From Diplodia intermedia (taxonomy: Eukaryota > Ascomycota > Dothideomycetes > Botryosphaeriales > Botryosphaeriaceae), in the NCBI GenBank assembly GCA_021495925.1, contig JAKEKT010000113.1, positions 42,841 to 106,840 of the forward strand: 64,000 bases of DNA, given 5' to 3'. The notes under the pieces are model-generated. The model saw nothing but the letters and a program-made list of their open reading frames with translations. It made no database searches and was not told where the DNA came from. The first letter of the stretch is position 1. Each line of letters begins with the position of its first letter. Shown here piece by piece: positions 1 to 10,864 of this stretch. The translations under genes were made by a program, and so were the position numbers.

Positions 1-1409
1 CCCCAGCACGCCCGACAGTGACCGCATTGCCCCGGCTGCCTCGACCCCCCGCAATGGCCCGCCCTCCAACCCGTTCGCGACCCCCTACGGATCGATGCCC
101 GCCTCGACGACGGGCTCCTTCTACGACTTCGGCGGCCCCGGCGTCGCCACGCAGAGATTCTTCCGGTCCCGACGCATAAAGAAGGGCAGCGTCGAGCAGC
201 CGTGGAAAGAGAAGAAGGACCCCAAGGCCAAGTGGGCCACCATCATCCCGCTCATCGGCATCCTGATCGGCCTGGGCGTCACGGGCGTGCTCATCTGGGA
301 CGGCCTGCGCAACGTCATCAACCACGAGTACTGCCCCGTGCTCGACGACGACTTCGCCAACGGCTGGAACAGCAAGGTGTGGACCAAGGAGGTCGAGGTG
401 GGCGGATTCGGGTAAGTTCTTCCGCGGCCGCTGCCCTCGTCTCTGCGATTGCGCTGACGACGTGCCCAACCACAGCAACGGTCAGTTCGAGATGACGACG
501 GCCACGGACGAGAACGCGTTCGTGCGGGACGGCGTGCTGCACCTCAAGCCGACGCTGCAGGACCAGACGCTCGTCGACACCAACAACGTCATCAACCTGC
601 TGGACGCGGGCACGTGCACGGGGGCGGGCTGGGGCAGCTGCGTGACGGCGACCAACACGACCAACGGCACCATCGTCAACCCGGTCAAGTCGGCGCGCAT
701 CAACACCAGGCTGGGGGCCAACATCAAGTTCGGGCGGGTCGAGGTGACGGCGCGGCTGCCGGCGGGCGACTGGCTGTGGCCGGCCATCTGGATGCTGCCG
801 TCGGACGCGCGGTACGGCGACTGGCCGCGGTCGGGCGAGATCGACATCATGGAGGGCCGCGGCAACAACCACTCGTACCCGACGGGCGGCAACAACATCA
901 TCAGCAGCGCGCTGCACTTCGGGCCCGACGTCGAGAACGACGCGTGGTGGACGGCCAACGTCAAGCGCAAGGCCAAGCTGACGACGTACGCGGCGGGGTT
1001 CCACACGTTCGGCATGGAGTGGAGCGAGCGCTACGTCTTCACCTACGTCGACACGCGCGTCATCCAGGTCATGTACAACAACTTCGACGTCCCCTTCTGG
1101 GACAAGGGCCGCTTCCCGCTGTCCGACACCAACGGCACGCGGCTTGTCAACCCGTGGGGCGGCGCCGGAACCTCAAAGGCCACGCCCTTCGACCAGGACT
1201 TCTACCTCATCATCAACGTCGCCGTCGGCGGCACCAACGGCTGGTTCAAGGACGGCAAGGCCGGCAAGCCGTGGGTCGACCAGAGCGCCACGGCCAAGCG
1301 CGACTTCTGGAACGCCCGCGACCAGTGGTACCCCACCTGGGCCGACAACGGCGAGATGCTGGTCAAGAGCGTGAAGATGTGGCAGCAGAAGGGGTACAAC
1401 GGCTGCTGA
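1..1409 (+). CDS. GH16 family transmembrane beta-glucan-modifying protein (KRE6/SKN1-like), 5' partial
   Basis: The gene enters the window already open (frame from base 2) and has one intron, 412-475. Exons are <2-411 and 476-1409, giving about 447 visible residues. The order is a Pro/Ser-rich cytoplasmic tail containing NPFATPYGS, a basic stretch, one membrane span (about bases 232-305, WATIIPLIGILIGLGVTGVL), then a lumenal or extracellular GH16 domain. The GH16 catalytic motif GEIDIMEG is intact; its two Glu codons are near 837 and 852 and the Asp near 843. This type II topology is that of fungal KRE6/SKN1-like proteins, which act in beta-1,6-glucan assembly of the cell wall. Exact substrate is inferred from the family. 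The true start lies upstream of the window. Confidence 0.92.
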
Positions 1410-2926
1410 TCTCCCTTCCCCTTTTCGTATTCCTCTTCTCTTTGATTTGATGACCAAGGCGCTGGGGAAACCGTACACACGCTAGAAGGCACGGCGACGG
1501 GATGGCGGGCATGGATCTTGGAGGAGGAGCCTGGCCGGACTGGGGGCAACGAGCGGGCCTCACTAATTCTTTTTTTTCTTCTCCTGTTTGCCGCTTCCGA
1601 TATGTCACGAGATCACGAAAACAATAGACTGTATCAACTTCGATCGAAAGGTGTGCGATTAAGCACTGCAGACTCAGCCAGCCATCGCGCACGCGTGGCT
1701 TCAGGTACACCCGCGAAAGTACTTCGGTCCGGCAACAATCGGGGGTCGGTGGCGGGGCTGGCTGGCTGGCTGGTTGGCTGGTTGGCTGGTTGGCCGGTTG
1801 GCGGGCTGGCTAAATAAAGGTGAGAAAGCCGCCGGGTAAGTAACGTTCTGGCTAGCGGCCAGCCACGTTTCTCTGCGTTCGCGCGGCTGATAAAACGATT
1901 GCGATGGAGAGAAAGTGGCGCCACAGCGCGCTCCCTTCGTTGTCTCTTTTCCATTTTATTCTGCGTCGTGGCCGTGGCAGAGCTGTGTCGGCGATGGATG
2001 GACGTTGGCCCTACACATATTGCTGTGGGTATCTCCATCGTGCGACGGAGAGACATTTTTTTCTCCGCGTCTCCGCAAAGCGCTGGCAATGTGTGATTTT
2101 CTCCGGTCGGCGGGATTTTGGGTGGAGCACTGCTGCTGCTGGCTGGCTGGGGGAGTGGTGCGAACACGACCAGCCAGCCAACCCTGTTGGAGTGGCGTGG
2201 CGTGCAGCGTCAGGCGTGGGGAGAAGGAAAGTGGGGGAACTGACAGCGCTCGTTCTTCTTCCTCGTCTCCGCACTCCTCACTCTCCCAAGAAGGATTCTT
2301 CGCTGCAATTTCGCAATCGCTCTATCTGCTGCGACCGATTGCTCGCTCGCTCCCTGCTCTGCAGAGTCGCAATCCTGCCTCGTATACGAGCTGCCAGGGA
2401 GGGAATCGATCCTGCTGGCTGGCCCCCCCTGCTATCTTTGTCCCACCCTGCAGCAATGGGGCGCTCGTGTTCGCCATGCATGCAACGCGCCAATAGCAAT
2501 GTTGTTGTTGCCGCATCGCGTCGCATCGCAGCGCATCGCATGCTGCGGCGATAGAAATGGAGGGGGATAAGGTTCGGGAGCAATGAGGTTATGGAGTGGG
2601 AAGCTTGGAAAAATGGAAAAGAGAAGCGCTGTGGTGAAGATCGATCTCGCGAGACAAACTACTGCCGATCTGCCGACGGGATGGGGCGAGGCGAGCCGAA
2701 GAGGGAGTGGAACCTGCCAGCGACATCTGTGCAACTTGTGTTGATGCGATTCGGCAACTGTTGATGCCATGATAGGGAAACTCGCTATTACGTATATGCC
2801 CCGAATGAATATACATGTTTCTTGTGCCAAACCCCCCTTTACCCCCTTCCCCAAAAAAACCCATTACCTCCCTCGCATGGGCCATTCCCATCTATGATCC
2901 AACACCACGTCTCCGAAGCGCCGCAT
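1410..2926. other. Intergenic region, convergent 3' ends
   Basis: This gap lies between the GH16 stop and the stop of the minus-strand CorA-like gene. It holds a GGCT/GGTT tetranucleotide tract (listed separately) and a GCATCGC-rich stretch near 2508-2545. Several overlapping short ORFs lack recognisable protein character. I see no gene here. Confidence 0.6.
1755..1811. repeat. GGCT/GGTT tetranucleotide repeat
   Basis: An imperfect tandem run of ggct and ggtt units covers about 57 bp, about 350 bp downstream of the GH16 stop. Confidence 0.85.
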
Positions 2927-4620
2927 TCATTTTCCTTTTTCCTCGTCGGGCTGCGCGGAGACATTAAGAGACAGTTTCCAACCCAGCACGTTCCACGCTC
3001 TTTGCACCTCCCTCCCTTTTCTCTGCGGCTTCTGCTTCCCTCGTGCCTTCCACCACGCCATAATCGTGTTTCCGTGAATCACCCAGAGAAGTAACACGAA
3101 GGTAACCGGCAGCGTGATAACCCAGAATACAGGAAACAGAGGCTTGCCAGCGGCAAAATCGCCACCCATGGAAAACACGGCCGCGACGATGCTACATGGG
3201 ACCGCAACTGTCGCAAGTTTTGTCAGTTGGCCGGCACTGCGAGCTTGCCTGTTGGCCTCGAGGGCTTCCGCCATGGATGCACGCTGAGCAAACATGCCCA
3301 TCCATTCACCGAGCTGTGCTTCGAGAAGGCTGAGTTTCTCCTCGAGAATGCTCCAAGCCCTCCTCTCTTCCTCCCCGTCCGATCGTTTGTTGTCCTTGGC
3401 GTCGTTGCAGAAGGCCCAGCCGATCGCCTTCGCTGCTCTCTTGTGGAGTCTGATGTTGTGGGAAATGTCTACCATCCGTTGGTAATCCGTGATGATTTTA
3501 CTGTCCTCTCCTTCGTGGTGCTCAAACGCGTTTGATCCTCTGTGTTTGCGGAGGTCTGCAAGCTCGCCGTCGTGAATGTCCGCAAGCTCCTGGCTCATCC
3601 ATTCCTCCCATACGGAGAGTACGAAGCGACGAACGTAGATTGTTGCAGAGAACGGGTCGTTGAAGGATACTTGTGGGTCTGGGCCGTACATTTTCCGTAC
3701 GAGATCCGCGCATGACTGGGTGTGCGCTGGCTCTGATATTTGCCAGGTTGGGGACCTCTCACAAGGCGAGTTGACCGAGAACTCTGACAGAAGTTGACGG
3801 TCGTACCCATCGTTATGAAGCTCATAGACCTTGTCACTCTCTTGGTGCCGTATCTGCGCTTTCCGGGAATCGGTAACTATGACAGCTAAAACGATATCAG
3901 TGAAAGTTTGGCCTGGTAAACGTTTGATGGGAAACCTACCTGTCCAAGATTTACCCTCATGCTGCTGGCCCCAGAAAGAGATGAAGCTTCGAAAATGGAC
4001 GGAACGACTCTCCTTCGTCAGTTGTAGTGTTGAACGATTGAAGTTGCCGCTGTCGCCAATTTCAAGGGTGTAATTGCCGTAGACCCCATCAGCAAAGAAG
4101 TCCGGAGGCAGAAGTCGGACTTGCGGTATCGGCACTTTCCAGGACCTCGAGGTGCTCTGTTCTGGATGCGCGTGATCCATGACGCTCAGATCCGTCCACT
4201 CGTCGCAGTGAGCCAGAAAGAATGCTGGAGGTATATGAAGGTCCGCTCCGATCACATTCACAAGGTTCTCTTCCATTCCTTCAAGCATAATCAATCGCTT
4301 GTGCGGGTTCTCAGGCCTCGTGGTCGAAGAGCCTCGGGACCTCATGAACAGGTCGATGGCATTTTCGAAATTGCGGATTCGGCCCTCAGCTTCTGGAGAA
4401 GACCAAACGCGAACCCACATTTGGCAACTGTGTGCATTTCCGTCCCAAGGGTGTTTCTTTTCCATCGGTAACAAGCGTTGACTGCTATCGACAGCATACT
4501 GACGATATTGCTCAATTGCTTCTCGAAGTCCAGAATCTACAATTAATGTTCAGTCATTATACGCATATGTGTGGTATCGACGTTGTGCAACGTACCCTGT
4601 ATGTGATGTAGCTCCGCCAT
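2927..4620 (-). CDS. CorA-like Mg2+ transporter family membrane protein
   Basis: The start ATG is at 4620-4618. Exon 1 is 4620-4596, followed by a 59-nt intron (4595-4537). A probable in-frame 54-nt intron (3939-3886) with a ctgat branch site and tttag acceptor joins KSWT to AVIVTDS. Without it the reading frame stays open, so retention cannot be excluded. The protein has about 520-540 residues: a long soluble N-terminal domain, a charged helical region (EERRAWSILEEKLSLLEAQL) and two C-terminal membrane spans. The canonical GMN loop after the first span is replaced by MGGDF. This architecture is that of the divergent fungal CorA-like family (PF01544-type). Metal selectivity cannot be inferred because the GMN motif is absent. 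Confidence 0.8.
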
Positions 4621-7016
4621 TTGATCGCAAAACGTAGCTTTGATGTGGAGTGCCGAGCGGTTGGCAAATGGCACCGGCAGCTCGAATTATATACGACATA
4701 CGCAAGGCATTAGGATACTAAGATGCTATTTTTACCAAACGAGCAGAGTTGTTCTATTAAAAGCAAATAATACAGCGCATGAGTTCATACATTGCGAAGC
4801 TTGATACATCTAAGACGGTTCATATGCCTCTTTCTTGGCCAAAAAAAAGAAAAGGTTACGAATTCAACGAAGCCTTCTATGCTAGAACTAATAAGGTTGA
4901 TGCATTGGTCGAAACGGTTCCCGGAGCCGAACTTTATGGAGAGAGTCTTCTCTTGTATTCAAGACCAGACTTAACATACACTGCTACTGGAGCAAGCTGA
5001 AGGCCAGCGTAGAAGTAACTGTGCTCGCGTCGCCACCTTCCTCTTTTTCGGGTCTGGTTAACTCGCCAAGATACAGCATTTGGAATTCATCCTCTTGGAG
5101 TATCACGGGTAAGCCACCCATTATCTCGCACATCAGCTCTGGTTTCACCATCTGATGGCGACTTTACATTTGTTCCTTTCGCATAGTTAATTATGACGCC
5201 TGCAAAAGACGAAAAAGAAAAAATGTAGCACGGCATCATATTTTTGAACTGGCATCCCTCATTTGGGTGCTCTCAGCTTGGTGCATCGTAGTCACGCCTT
5301 CAGCGCTGTGACTCCCCGCCGTAACTACCACTGACTTGTCTGGGCGGTCATCAGCTACCACGACGCCCGGGTAAGTCGGAGCTAAGGATGCTGCGAGTGC
5401 TTTACCCGACGCAATTCAGATTTTCACGCATATTGTTCAATGCAGGTGGCTGGAATTTTTCAATGAAGATTTTCTTGCCAAGTCCCGAGACCAGAACCAA
5501 GGTATCACAACAATACCCGCTCACTGCATGGTTTGCAGCGCCACAGACTCTCGTATCTTCATGCTCGGCTCGTTGCACATTTGTTTTCTTTTTTGTGGCG
5601 TTTATTTCTCCACTTTGCGACCGCTTGGGTAAGCCGAGCGTCCGGATTTGGCTTATTCGTGCTTTTTTTTCCTGCGGCTGATGACTCTCTTGTAGGCCGA
5701 CCTGCATTTCGTTGACCTAGCCTTTGTGTTGATTTTACCATTTCACCGTCGGCTCTGCGATTTGGCTTCACCATTACAGTTCATGGGTTTCTTGCGGAGC
5801 CGATACTCGCGGGGATTGCGGGCGCAGAAGAGCAATTTGTGTGGTGCATGTTTCTCCTGACGATTTCCCCTGCTTGTCTCTTCATGTTGGACTCTTGCGG
5901 TTTCTTATCTCTGTGATCAACAACCCATTTGCATTCCAAGAAAGCGTCTGCCGTCCTGTGCGTCAACATCAGTGTATATGTGGTGAGCATTGGTGCATCT
6001 TCGATGCAAGTGTGCAGGCCCAGAACTCGACCCTTATCTTTGGAGTCCCTTCTCACGGTTGCTGATGCCTGTCTCTCTCTTATCTGCATCTGCGAAATTG
6101 TATGCAGCGCACGACGAACAAGGAAGCCTGCAGACGATAGGGCTCAACGGCTGCGGAGAAATGTAAGACAGCAGTTCCAACTGTGGTAGATTCCCGCCAC
6201 ATGGCCTGAGCAGCAAGATTGTCGAGGGCGATGGCGAGCAAGCGAGTGCACGACACGGGTGCTGGCCTCACTGGTGAGTTGCCGAGCGCTTGGGCCAGCG
6301 TGGGCTGTCATGGAATGGCGATGGGCGTTGATCAATTACCGCTGTTGCCCCGCCTCGGCCTCTCCTGCAAGTATTTCCGTCGAGCCCCTTGTTCGCAAAT
6401 ACCTGATTGGCTCGGTCTTCAAGGCCTGTCGAGCACAAGCCTCTGTTTCACCTTGTTTGATCGTTTGTTTCGTCCTCTCACCTCCGCTTCTTGCGTTCTT
6501 CGGCGTCTATTCTGTCAAGTCACAAAAAGAAAACAACACACCAATGCCGGAGCTTCCGTCAGGCGGTCCGGCCACCCGTAGCTAATACTGCTCGGCGATC
6601 AGGCACCCTGCTTCGCCGTTGCAACAACATGTAATTACGCGGGAACTTCCAGCGTCAGTGCGCGCCGGCAGCATCGTGAACCGCCATTGGTCCACGAGCC
6701 TCCATGTTTTACACGATCCTCACCCATTGGACGCTCTCGTTGACTAATGGCAAACAACCGCCCTTGTGCACATCTCGCTCCACGGCCCGGGTGGGGACCA
6801 GACTCCCGCTTCGGGAACCCACCCTTAATCAATCTGTAACTTGAAACAGCTGAGCCCGTATCCTACTCTTCTATAACAGCCATTAGCTCCCGCCCCCAGC
6901 GATACACCACCATCCCACAGTCATTCATTCCCAGGCCGGCACCTACCCAATCAACATTCGTTTTTGAACAATCGAGACAGGCTTCTCACCACCACCACCA
7001 CCAAACCACATCAACC
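4621..7016. other. Intergenic region with no supported gene
   Basis: This 2.4-kb gap separates the divergent CorA-like and secreted-protein genes. It is more AT-rich than its flanks between about 4640 and 5250. ORFs such as 4779-5000 (73 codons) show no family signal. A TATA-like ctataac near 6871 lies about 145 bp before the next start and may belong to that promoter. Confidence 0.55.
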
Positions 7017-8093
7017 ATGCGTTCCACCACCACCGTCTCGGCCGCCGCGACCGCCGCCCTCTCCCTCGCCCTGGGGGCGTCCGCCCAGTCCTCGGACGAG
7101 TCCTGGATCGACAACTACAAGTTCGGCAACATGTTCTACTCGGGCCCGACCAGCGGCGGCGCCGTCATCACCAAGGCCACCTACACCATGGCGCCGCCCG
7201 AGATCCCCTGCGGCTACGCCACCGGCGGCTCCGTCAACGAGGAGCTCGCGCTGTGGATCGGCGCCCAGCCCAACCCCACCGGCAAGGACGTCCTGCAGCT
7301 GTCCTTTGTGCAGCCGCTCATCAACTGGGCGCCCGACCAGCAAGCTACGTGAGTGATGATGTGTGTGGGAATGGAAGACGCGTGTGTGCTGATGATGAGT
7401 GATTATGGGCAGTGGCTGCGACTCGACCAACGAGAACTGGTGCATCGCCGCCAGCGCGTACCACCCTTGTAAGTTTTTTTTGTTCTCTTCTTCTCCTCGT
7501 TTTGATCGAGGAACTGACCAAAAGAAACAGCCGGCCAGGTCAGCCAGACCTACCAGCCCGTCGCCCCCGGCACGTCGCTGGACTTTGAAATCGCCGTCGA
7601 CGAGGCCAGCACCAACATCACCCAGAAGGTGTGGAACGGCGGCAAGCTCATCTCCGAGCAGTCGGACAGTACGTGGCCACTTCCTTCCCCCCCAAATCGA
7701 TTCTCTTTGCTGACGGTTTTTTCCATTGCAGACCCCGGCATGAAGCTCGAGGTCTTCTACTCCGGAAACGAGTGCTACGGCGATGACTGCGGCACCCTCC
7801 AGGGCTACAGTAAGTTTTTGTTTATCCTTTCGTTGGAGTGGAGGGGAGGGGAGGAAGTAGTAATTCAGTGACTGACCCGTATTTTTTTTTTCCCCTCACC
7901 AGGCTGGAAGAACATTACCGTCCACCTCGACCAGGCCGACGAGGCCTTCGGCAACACGCTCAGCCTGACCGGCGCCTCTTCCGACGGCTTCTCCTCCTCC
8001 GACGGCGGCAAGACCTGGCACGCCGAAGAGATCAAGATCAACGAGGACTACTTCTACCAGGATGGCTCCAAGACCGAGTGCTCTTCTTCGTAG
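7017..8093 (+). CDS. Secreted protein of unknown function, 264 aa
   Basis: Five exons are supported by GT/AG boundaries and phase: 7017-7348, 7413-7468, 7531-7668, 7732-7809 and 7903-8093. The product starts with a clear signal peptide (Ala-rich core ending ALGASAQS). The mature part has short beta-like segments, six Cys that could form disulfides, two N-glycosylation sequons (NIT) and a Ser-rich end. Trp-rich strands such as ELALWIGAQPNPTG recall all-beta folds like concanavalin-A-like or G1-peptidase domains, but I see no diagnostic catalytic motif and assign no function. Four introns in under 1.1 kb is dense for this window. It is likely an extracellular protein. Confidence 0.85.
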
Positions 8094-8893
8094 GATGTTG
8101 ACGTCCCGTGAGGTGATGTCTTGTTCAGACTATCTTTTTGTATATAGCTTAATGAAAAGCTCGATGGTGATGGTGGAGATCTCGTGTTTTGTTTTGTGCT
8201 GGTGGTGTGATTGATGCGTTTTCCCTATGCCCCCCCTTCGACAATCAAACACCGTCGAAAGCCATCACCAAACCTACAAGGAGACAGAAAACATCTCGGG
8301 TGCCAAGCTCTCCCTCTCCCTTATCTTTCATATTATAAGAGGAGGTTGATAAATACCATCACACTCCCGCCATCGCATCGGATGCGAGGGCTGATGACGT
8401 ATCGTGTGCGTCGCCTTTCGCTCAACGTCGATATCCCGGGACTCCAAAAGAGCATACAGAACACTCTAAGTCTCGAAAGCGAAGACCCAAAGGTCGAGGT
8501 TTTCTCTCACGCGCGGAGTCCGCGGAGTCTTGGTACCCTGGAGACTGACGTTCGAAGGTCCCAACCGTAACCATCGACCCTCTTTCACAACGTTTCTAGG
8601 GCATGTCATCGTAGACTTTAGGTCTTAAGTACGAGGAGTGTTCGCACATGGTGGTGGTGGACTATGACTCTTGGATTTCACGGTCTTGAATGAGGTCGAG
8701 GACAACAAGCTATGTATAATTTCACACGTCTTATAACCCAATCACAATCTCGCAATCAGCGGATAAGCAGTTGCTCACCATGGTCGGAAAGAGGTACTTG
8801 ACAGGGAAGCTCGTTGAGAACCTTACTTATGGCTCTCGTTATCTTGCACAAGTTAACTTCAGATTCAGAGAGATGCCAAGTTGGAAAAAGTTC
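8094..8893. other. Intergenic region upstream of solo LTR
   Basis: This stretch holds 3' flanking sequence of the secreted-protein gene. It contains no recognisable gene; the short ORF at 8211-8570 has no protein-like features. Confidence 0.55.
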
Positions 8894-9041
8894 TGTTGGA
8901 ATATGAGCGTTCGCAGCAGTAGATAGCTTAGTCAGCGAGGAGCAGGGTATATAAGCGACCCCCGGGGTAGCCCCCTATCGCTCCTCATGCCTCACCTCCA
9001 ACAGGTGTATGAATTCATTCTCATTCATTCAAATTCTAACA
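8894..9041. mobile_element. Solo LTR, Ty1/copia type, with 5-bp target-site duplication
   Basis: The 148-bp element begins TGTTGGAAT and ends ATTCTAACA, imperfect terminal inverted repeats (8 of 9) of the TG...CA type used by copia LTRs. It is flanked on both sides by the identical 5-mer AGTTC (8889-8893 and 9042-9046), the expected integrase duplication. Inside is a TATA box (tatataag near 8949) followed by a pyrimidine-rich stretch, as expected for a U3-R layout. No internal gag-pol sequence or second LTR lies nearby, so this is a solo LTR left by LTR-LTR recombination. Orientation is drawn as + from the TATA box. Confidence 0.88.
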
Positions 9042-9183
9042 AGTTCCAGGTCATCTCTCTTCTCGAGACAAATACCATACGTCTTGGGCAAGCAAGTTTT
9101 CTTAGTTAGTTACCAACGGAATTTTGTTGACCTGCTGTAGGAATCCAGCCCAGGCAAGTGAACTAGAACCGGGCCCCGGAGTG

Positions 9184-9603
9184 ATGATGGTAGGAAAGCT
9201 GTCTGCCATTCACGAATGCTCTCGATTGCACGAATATATACATTACATCGACAAAACCCATTTAGGAATGGTGAAGTTCTTCATGGATGACACCGACTAC
9301 GTTGTTATCCGAAGGCTTCTGAGTGGCATGACTGAGACCATCGGTTGTGATGCTGAATTAGACGGAGTTTCAGACATCCCTGATGGAGAAACTACACCCA
9401 CAGCCCCTAATAGAGGAATAGGATGCATCTCTCATCCAAAAGGTTTTACACGTGGAATATGGTTCTCTAAAGCAGCCCCAAAGGTTTTCAACGAAGACCG
9501 ACCAAAGCATTTATCCAGATATTTAAGTTCGCTCCGGCTGCATAAACGGTGTCTTCCCAATACCACTCTAGATTCCGTTATGCCATTAGTAATCCTGGCT
9601 TGA
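9184..9603 (+). CDS. Hypothetical ORF, 139 aa
   Basis: An uninterrupted ORF from ATG 9184 follows the solo LTR by about 140 bp. It has balanced composition and lower GC than neighbouring genes, but no recognised domain, signal peptide or repeated motif. It could be a short orphan gene, the exon of a larger unresolved gene, or chance. Confidence is low. Confidence 0.15.
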   Translation: MMVGKLSAIHECSRLHEYIHYIDKTHLGMVKFFMDDTDYVVIRRLLSGMTETIGCDAELDGVSDIPDGETTPTAPNRGIGCISHPKGFTRGIWFSKAAPKVFNEDRPKHLSRYLSSLRLHKRCLPNTTLDSVMPLVILA

Positions 9604-10864
9604 AATCTTGGTTCCGATCGAAATCGGGCGTTTTTTTGGAATCAACGGAAACACTTGGTGTAGGAAAGTCGACCTCTCATGAGATACATCTTGCAGCACC
9701 CAAGAACAGATGACCTTTTATACAGGCCACGGTGCAACCCGGCCATCGCTATGTTTTCTTTGCGCCATCAGGGAGCAGCAATTTAGAAGCCATCCCGCAA
9801 CTATGCAACGACATCCCGACCAAACGTCTGTCTTCTGGACGAGGAGAGAGTATTCGACGGGACCTGGCAACTTGACAACAATCATTCGAGGGCATGCTGA
9901 AACCGAAACACTTAGCGCTTACACTATCTTTATTCATCGATACGTTGGACTAATACGGTGGCAATCTGCCAACAATGGCCAAATTCGTCCGATATCTCGC
10001 AAATGAAACAAAGCACCCGGGGATTAAACGCAAGCTCTGCTTTTCAAGTGGACGGTAGAGCGCTTTTGTTGGAGAACTTTGGAGACAGACGGTCGTCTGA
10101 CTGCCTCATAAGCATACGGGACAGAAGAAGATTCGGACAGCCGCCGTAGGGAGGAGATATCACAAGCTTTCAAATCATCGCGAGGCGTCAGTCGAACACA
10201 GGGCCCGGTAGCTTCGGTCCATTTGCAGAAAAACTTGTCATCCGTGGTGCTGATGGTGTCTTTCTGTCGGCTACCTAAGCTCATCTGAGATGACATGTCC
10301 GGACTCTGGATATCGGCAGGAACCTTCCATCCAGGACTTCGGCGAACACCTCCTCCTGTAGCAACGTCATGAGTTAGTTTAGCGACTTCCACACGGCGGT
10401 TTGGGAAGGTACCCTCGGGTGTTCGATTGGGAACATGCATACATAGCGCTGGCACATTTTCTGCCCGCGCAGGAGCAAAAGGCACGCAAGGGCAACGGGG
10501 GCCGCATGTCAAGCCTACCACGACACACACAAACACACCGAGATCACAACAAAAAAACAGGATCATCACCTCGCAAGCAAGCAAGCAAGCAAGCAAGCAT
10601 TTCTCCCATTGTGAAGTTTGTTTCGACCAGCCAGCACGCTATGCATAACCAAAATTGAAACGTAGGGTAGCGGGGGGAGGGGGTATATTCCAGTCTTGCG
10701 CGTGTGCAACGACAAAACCGCACGTTGCAGATCTAAATCTTGTTCATGCTTTCAACGGGGAAAAGCTCCTACGATGGTGTTAAAAGACAGGGGAGAAGAA
10801 GCAGATGAAAAAAAACCCAACGAAAACCAGTCTTGTGTTGTTCAACAGGAAGAGGGCTAAAGCT
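9604..10864. other. Intergenic region, no supported gene
   Basis: This 1.26-kb stretch contains a GCAA tandem repeat near 10573-10598. A minus-strand ORF at 10024-10596 reads protein-like in places (DKFFCKWTEATGPC, around 10190-10240) but has no complete zinc-finger or other motif and lacks a convincing start. Confidence 0.45.
10573..10598. repeat. GCAA tetranucleotide microsatellite
   Basis: About six tandem gcaa units in perfect register. Confidence 0.9.

Noticed and set aside
10024..10596. 190-codon minus-strand ORF with a Cys-containing stretch resembling part of a C2H2 finger
   Set aside because: Finger incomplete, start codon is TTG, and the N-terminal part runs through a GCAA repeat.
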